A stretch of 64,000 nucleotides of DNA, from assembly GCF_032884065.1 (NCBI RefSeq), contig NC_088880.1, positions 23,165,696 through 23,229,695 on the forward strand. The letters are read 5' to 3'. Source of the DNA: Artemia franciscana (lineage: Eukaryota > Arthropoda > Branchiopoda > Anostraca > Artemiidae). The notes beneath the pieces were generated by a model. It saw nothing but the letters and a program-made list of their open reading frames with translations, had not been told where the DNA came from and did no database searches. The translations under genes and the position numbers were made by a program. Position 1 is the first letter of the stretch; the number at the start of each line of letters is the position of its first letter. Below are positions 60,281-64,000 of the stretch, piece by piece.

Positions 60281-61814
60281 GTCAGTCTCTCTCTCCTTGA
60301 GGTCATTTCAACTCGACAATTTAGGTAATTGAAAACAGTGTTTCTTTTTAGGAATATTAAAAAGGCCATATTTTTATGTCTTGTTAATAGTTGAAATGTT
60401 CGTAAATCCCCATAAGAAAAGAAAGTCCACTAAGGCACTGTTGCAAATCTTTCCTCATCTAGATTTCCACTTAGTTTTATTGCTAGAATATTTTTCAGTT
60501 CTTCAGTCGATATTATGATTACTGCCACATTTATAGGCATATGCAATCACAGCCGAAAACTTATTTGTGGTTCAACACGAGTCCCCACTTATTTCGATTG
60601 ACATTAAGAAATGCTGCTTTTGGGGACTTAATCATTCCGCTCCTTGTCCTTAAGGGAAATATTTAAGAGACATTGAGCGGGTGACTAAGACTATCGTACT
60701 TTAATCCATGAACATGGAATTTCTGGAAAGGGACCGGCGCCATGACCCATTCACAAAGGGTGAATAATGTACCCTTTCTTTTGATATTATGGGCAGAGTA
60801 AATAAAGGAAGGCAATGTTTAGAAAAGTTGGGGATACCGATACCCCTGTGTCATATTTATCGTAAAGAATCAGTTTGAGTATATACTTAGACTAAAAAGT
60901 TTGGAAAAACTTAATATATTATACAATAATATAATGAACTTTCTGAAATAAAGTTTCATACTTCCCAACATGCCAACCTTAGGAATGGAATTTCAGGAAA
61001 TTGAGGAAACCCCTAAGCATGAGGTTATACAAAAGGTCGACAAGGCTTTGAAATATCTTAGGAGGTGATCAAAGCAAAGGCCTAAAAAAACTCTGATGGA
61101 GGAAGAAGTGGATTTACGCAGTGGCGTGTCCCACCACTGGTGCATATAATGGTGCATGGGTTGATCTTTCCTACTTAGCGCAAAGGAAGTTTTACACAAA
61201 TAAGTTATTAGGCTTCCGGTTTTCTAACCGGAACTTATTCAGAGGAAAGGCTGTATCTAGAGAGGAGGGTTTACTGGTTTTGACTCCTCCCCCCAGAAAT
61301 TTCCGGCCGAATCAGAAAAACCTAACAGAAATGCATATTAATAAATTCTGAAATATTTTTAGAATTTGTTTGTGTAAAATACCCCCTCGAAAGAAAATCT
61401 TACATACACCCTTGATTTTGGTGCTATAGCCTAATCACTCGGGTATCGGTTTCCAGGCCTGTTTTTGACAGCCCAACAAAAACGAGTTGGATCAAATTTC
61501 TACTAAATCTAAATTCTTGCTACTGCCTACAGCTCGCATATTTACAGAAGTTTAGATTTGAGGGCCTGCGTTTAAGGGTAGACAAACAAAAAAAAATACA
61601 AAAAAGTAGGTCGGTTATACGCCAAATAAATGATTTCTGAGACCACATTGGCTAATTTTGACAAAAAAAAAGTAAAGAAGAGAGAAACAAGGATAATACA
61701 ACCCAGTGAAAAACGGAGATTACGCAGTTTAGTTTTTGTGTTTGTTTTAAGGTTTGGTTTTTATATTATCTTTAGATTTTTATCAGTGTTTTTTATTTTT
61801 ATTTTGATATTGTG

Positions 61815-61850
61815 CACTGAGGACGGTCAACGGAGGTATTGACCGAAATA
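61815..61850 (+). repeat. CTGAGGA-hairpin-GAAA core
   Basis: CACTGAGGACGGTCAA, a short loop, TTGACCGAAATATT. GGTCAA pairs with TTGACC. It resembles the minus strand of 21462-21496. Role unknown. Confidence 0.5.
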
Positions 61851-62084
61851 TTTCCATTGAAATCTATATTTTTCGAGCTTGTATTATCCTCGTTTCTCTC
61901 TTCTTTACTGTTTTTTTTTTTTTTTAATGTTTTTATACGCAAAATAAAGAAAATATAGGGGTCGTATCCAATAATCTTTTGGCTATTGTCGTAATCGTCA
62001 TAATCTTGATATTTTACGGGGAGGAGCCAGTCCTAATAGTCGAAGATGAAGATGTTTATTTACTCTGACTATCCCAGGCAACGA

Positions 62085-63110
62085 ATTTATTCAGCTGAGA
62101 GTGAGGAACGATATTGGGACTTAAAACGAAAGGAGTCGTTCTTTTAAAATTCGGACGTAAAGAGCGAGGGATGAGGAAGGGGCAGTTCACCATATATACG
62201 GTATACTATCTGTTCGTTTTAATTTTTAACGTTGCTCCTTACTTTCAGCCGAAAAAAAACTTGTTATTTTTATATAAGTTACGACCATTTTTAAATCATG
62301 CCAAAATTTCCCCCCTTCCGTATAAAATTCTACCTAGAGAATTCCCCACAGAAATTTTCCTCCCCATGAAAAATTCTACCCGTGGAAAATCTCTGTGTAG
62401 AAAATTACCCCCTGAAAAATTTTCGTTCATTTCCCAATAGTAAAAACTATATCCAAGTGATTGGGAATTTGCATAGCCTAGAGCACATTCACAAGAAGCT
62501 ATGGGGAGTCATGTCATCCCCAGGAGGCATAATTATTAGTCCTTTCAAATATGTTAAGCCAAATGGCTTAATCTCAAAATTTAGCTCGGATGTCAGTGGG
62601 GGAAAGTGAACGTGTGAGTAGGACTAGCTGCCCTCCAATCTCATCGGCAACTTAAAAAGAATACTATAACTTGTAATTTCCGTTCGAATGATCACTCTCC
62701 CGACGTTCTAGGACAATAGGTTCGAAACGATACGGTCATTCCTGAGGAAAAAGATCACATATCCGTGATATTTCTTCTGACAAAAAATAAAATTCCACAT
62801 TTTTGCAGATAAGAGCTTGATCCTCTACACTTGGCCTCTTTGATATGTTGAATCATATGGTGTCATTTTTGTTAAGATTGGTTGTCTTTCTTGGGGTGTT
62901 GACTGCTTTTATCGAAAATTACGCGAAGTCTCTCAGGCTCTTGGATTTTGATGGATAACATGAAACGCAACGAATTGTATATGTATGAAATCATCATAAA
63001 AAGTTAAGTCTTTTGATGTATTTTTTCTTCTCAAAATGTCATTTATTGGAGTTTCGATTACTAATGACCGAATTGCTGCTTACTAACAGTTTGTTACCAC
63101 AAATCCTTTG
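62085..63110 (-). mobile_element. Palindrome-rich family, diverged copy
   Basis: Minus strand begins ATCAAAGGATTTGTGGTAAC near 63110 and goes through the usual interior (TTGTCCTAGAACGTC, CTATTGGGAA at about 62430) to the terminal palindrome region (62095-62270, GTTGCTCCTTACTTTCAG). The left boundary is not clear. The open frames at 62114-62609 lie inside it and are not conserved among copies. Confidence 0.75.
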
Positions 63111-63261
63111 ATATACTGCATCTTTACAGTTCTCTTTACTAAAAACTTGAACAACCAGTGTTTTTCAGTAAAAGGCGTTAAAACCTTGTTGTCAATCTTG
63201 TGTTGAACTGCGGAAATGTAAAGTATGCCCTTTGGATTTGTTACATATCCTGCAGTATTAT

Positions 63262-64000
63262 CAAACTGTTTGTGGTGACGAACTGTTGTAAGGAGCGGCT
63301 CAATAGTAACCGAAACTCTAAAAACTTTGTTCATGTTGTGAACTAGTTATGAACTTTTTCCATTGTTTTCATATAGCATTGACTATTGGGAGGTATACTG
63401 ACGTTTTCAGTGGGGATTTTTCTGGTGGTAGGGGGGTCGGGGGAGGGGTTATGCGAGAGGATCTTTCCATGGAGGAATTTATCATGGGGGAAGAGAATGT
63501 CCATGAAGGGGCGCCAGATTCTCTAGCGTTGCTTAAAAAAAACATGTGAAATTAAATAAAAAAAGTTTTTCAACTGAAAATAAGGAACAACATTAAAACG
63601 AAAAGAAATTATTACGTATATGAGCGGGGCTCGTCCCCTGCTCAATACCTCGCTCTTTACGCTATAGTATTTTTGTAATTTCAAACGAGCTATTTATTCT
63701 AATTAAACGGCCTTTGTGATTCAGGGGTCATTCTCAAAGAATTGGATTAAAATTCGAACTTTAGTGTAAAGAGCGAGGTATTGACGAGGGGGCGAACTCT
63801 CTCATATACGTAACAAAAATATACGAATGAAGAAGTTCGTTATGTAAGTTAATTTGTAAGTTACGTATATTTATTACCAACAAAACGTTCGTAAATAAAA
63901 TTAAAAGTGCTAGTGGCCTTTATAAGTGACCACAAAAACTGGAGGGCAACTAGGCCCCCTCCTCCGCCCCTTTTTCTGAAAATCGCCCAATCAAAACTTC
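63262..64000 (+). mobile_element. Palindrome-rich family, copy running off the window
   Basis: Starts (T)CAAACTGTTTGTGGTGACG with GTAAGGAGCGGCTCAATAGT, then GTGGGGATTTTTCTGG, GGAGGAATTTATCATGGGGG and the central palindrome (63551-63800: CTCGCTCTTTACGCTATAG and complement). It is cut by the window end before the terminal palindrome. It lies head to head with the copy at 62085-63110, only about 150 bases apart. Confidence 0.85.

Larger units (their letters stand above)
59857..62084. other. Intergenic DNA
   Basis: Holds (TA)n at 60202-60279 and the CTGAGGA...GAAA core at 61817-61847. Near 60990-61080 a + frame reads EFQEIEETPKHEVIQK and VDKALKYLRR before a stop; it looks coding-like, but no family was recognised. 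Confidence 0.4.

Noticed and set aside
62114..62609. 108- and 75-codon open frames
   Set aside because: They are inside a diverged copy of the palindrome-rich element, with no protein resemblance.

Overview
The window is animal nuclear DNA, most likely from an arthropod and probably a crustacean. It is AT-rich (about two thirds A+T), intron-rich and full of decayed transposons. The repeat families resemble, from memory, those of brine shrimp (Artemia); that guess is unverified. No prokaryotic, viral, CRISPR or operon structure was seen.

Two protein genes can be reconstructed exon by exon, both on the + strand. The first (exons from 1003 to 20478, polyA signal at 20553) is a DNAJB12/DNAJB14-type ER-membrane J-protein; its N-terminal exons were not found and should lie before the window. 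The second (37991 to 49028, polyA signal at 50076) is a complete 193-residue SAR1, the GTPase that starts COPII coat assembly on the ER. Both proteins act at the ER membrane, but nothing in the sequence shows they are co-regulated.

The rest is introns and intergenic DNA. 1-1000: a reverse-transcriptase relic. 1-20.5 kb: the J-protein gene, with a freshly inserted 1.68 kb palindrome-rich element at 5454-7134, a triplicated exon edge at 7.3-7.9 kb and a 281-bp-period array at 8.8-9.8 kb. 20.6-26.9 kb: repeat and LINE remnants. 26.9-38.45 kb: a block almost without CpG, holding old decayed repeats, except for one CpG-rich and therefore younger element at 33544-35134. 38-50 kb: SAR1 and its introns. 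50-64 kb: SINE, microsatellites, a Helitron-type element ending at 59856, and three more copies of the palindrome-rich family.

The strongest observations are: (1) the CpG-depleted block, whose repeat copies show CG to CA/TG changes against copies elsewhere in the window; (2) a natural filled/empty-site pair that gives the ends of the palindrome-rich element to the base and shows insertion without an evident target duplication; (3) repeated local tandem duplication of exon edges and splice sites; (4) a 40-bp perfect-arm palindrome with an empty sister site inside the Helitron. I did not find a new multi-gene biological system here.
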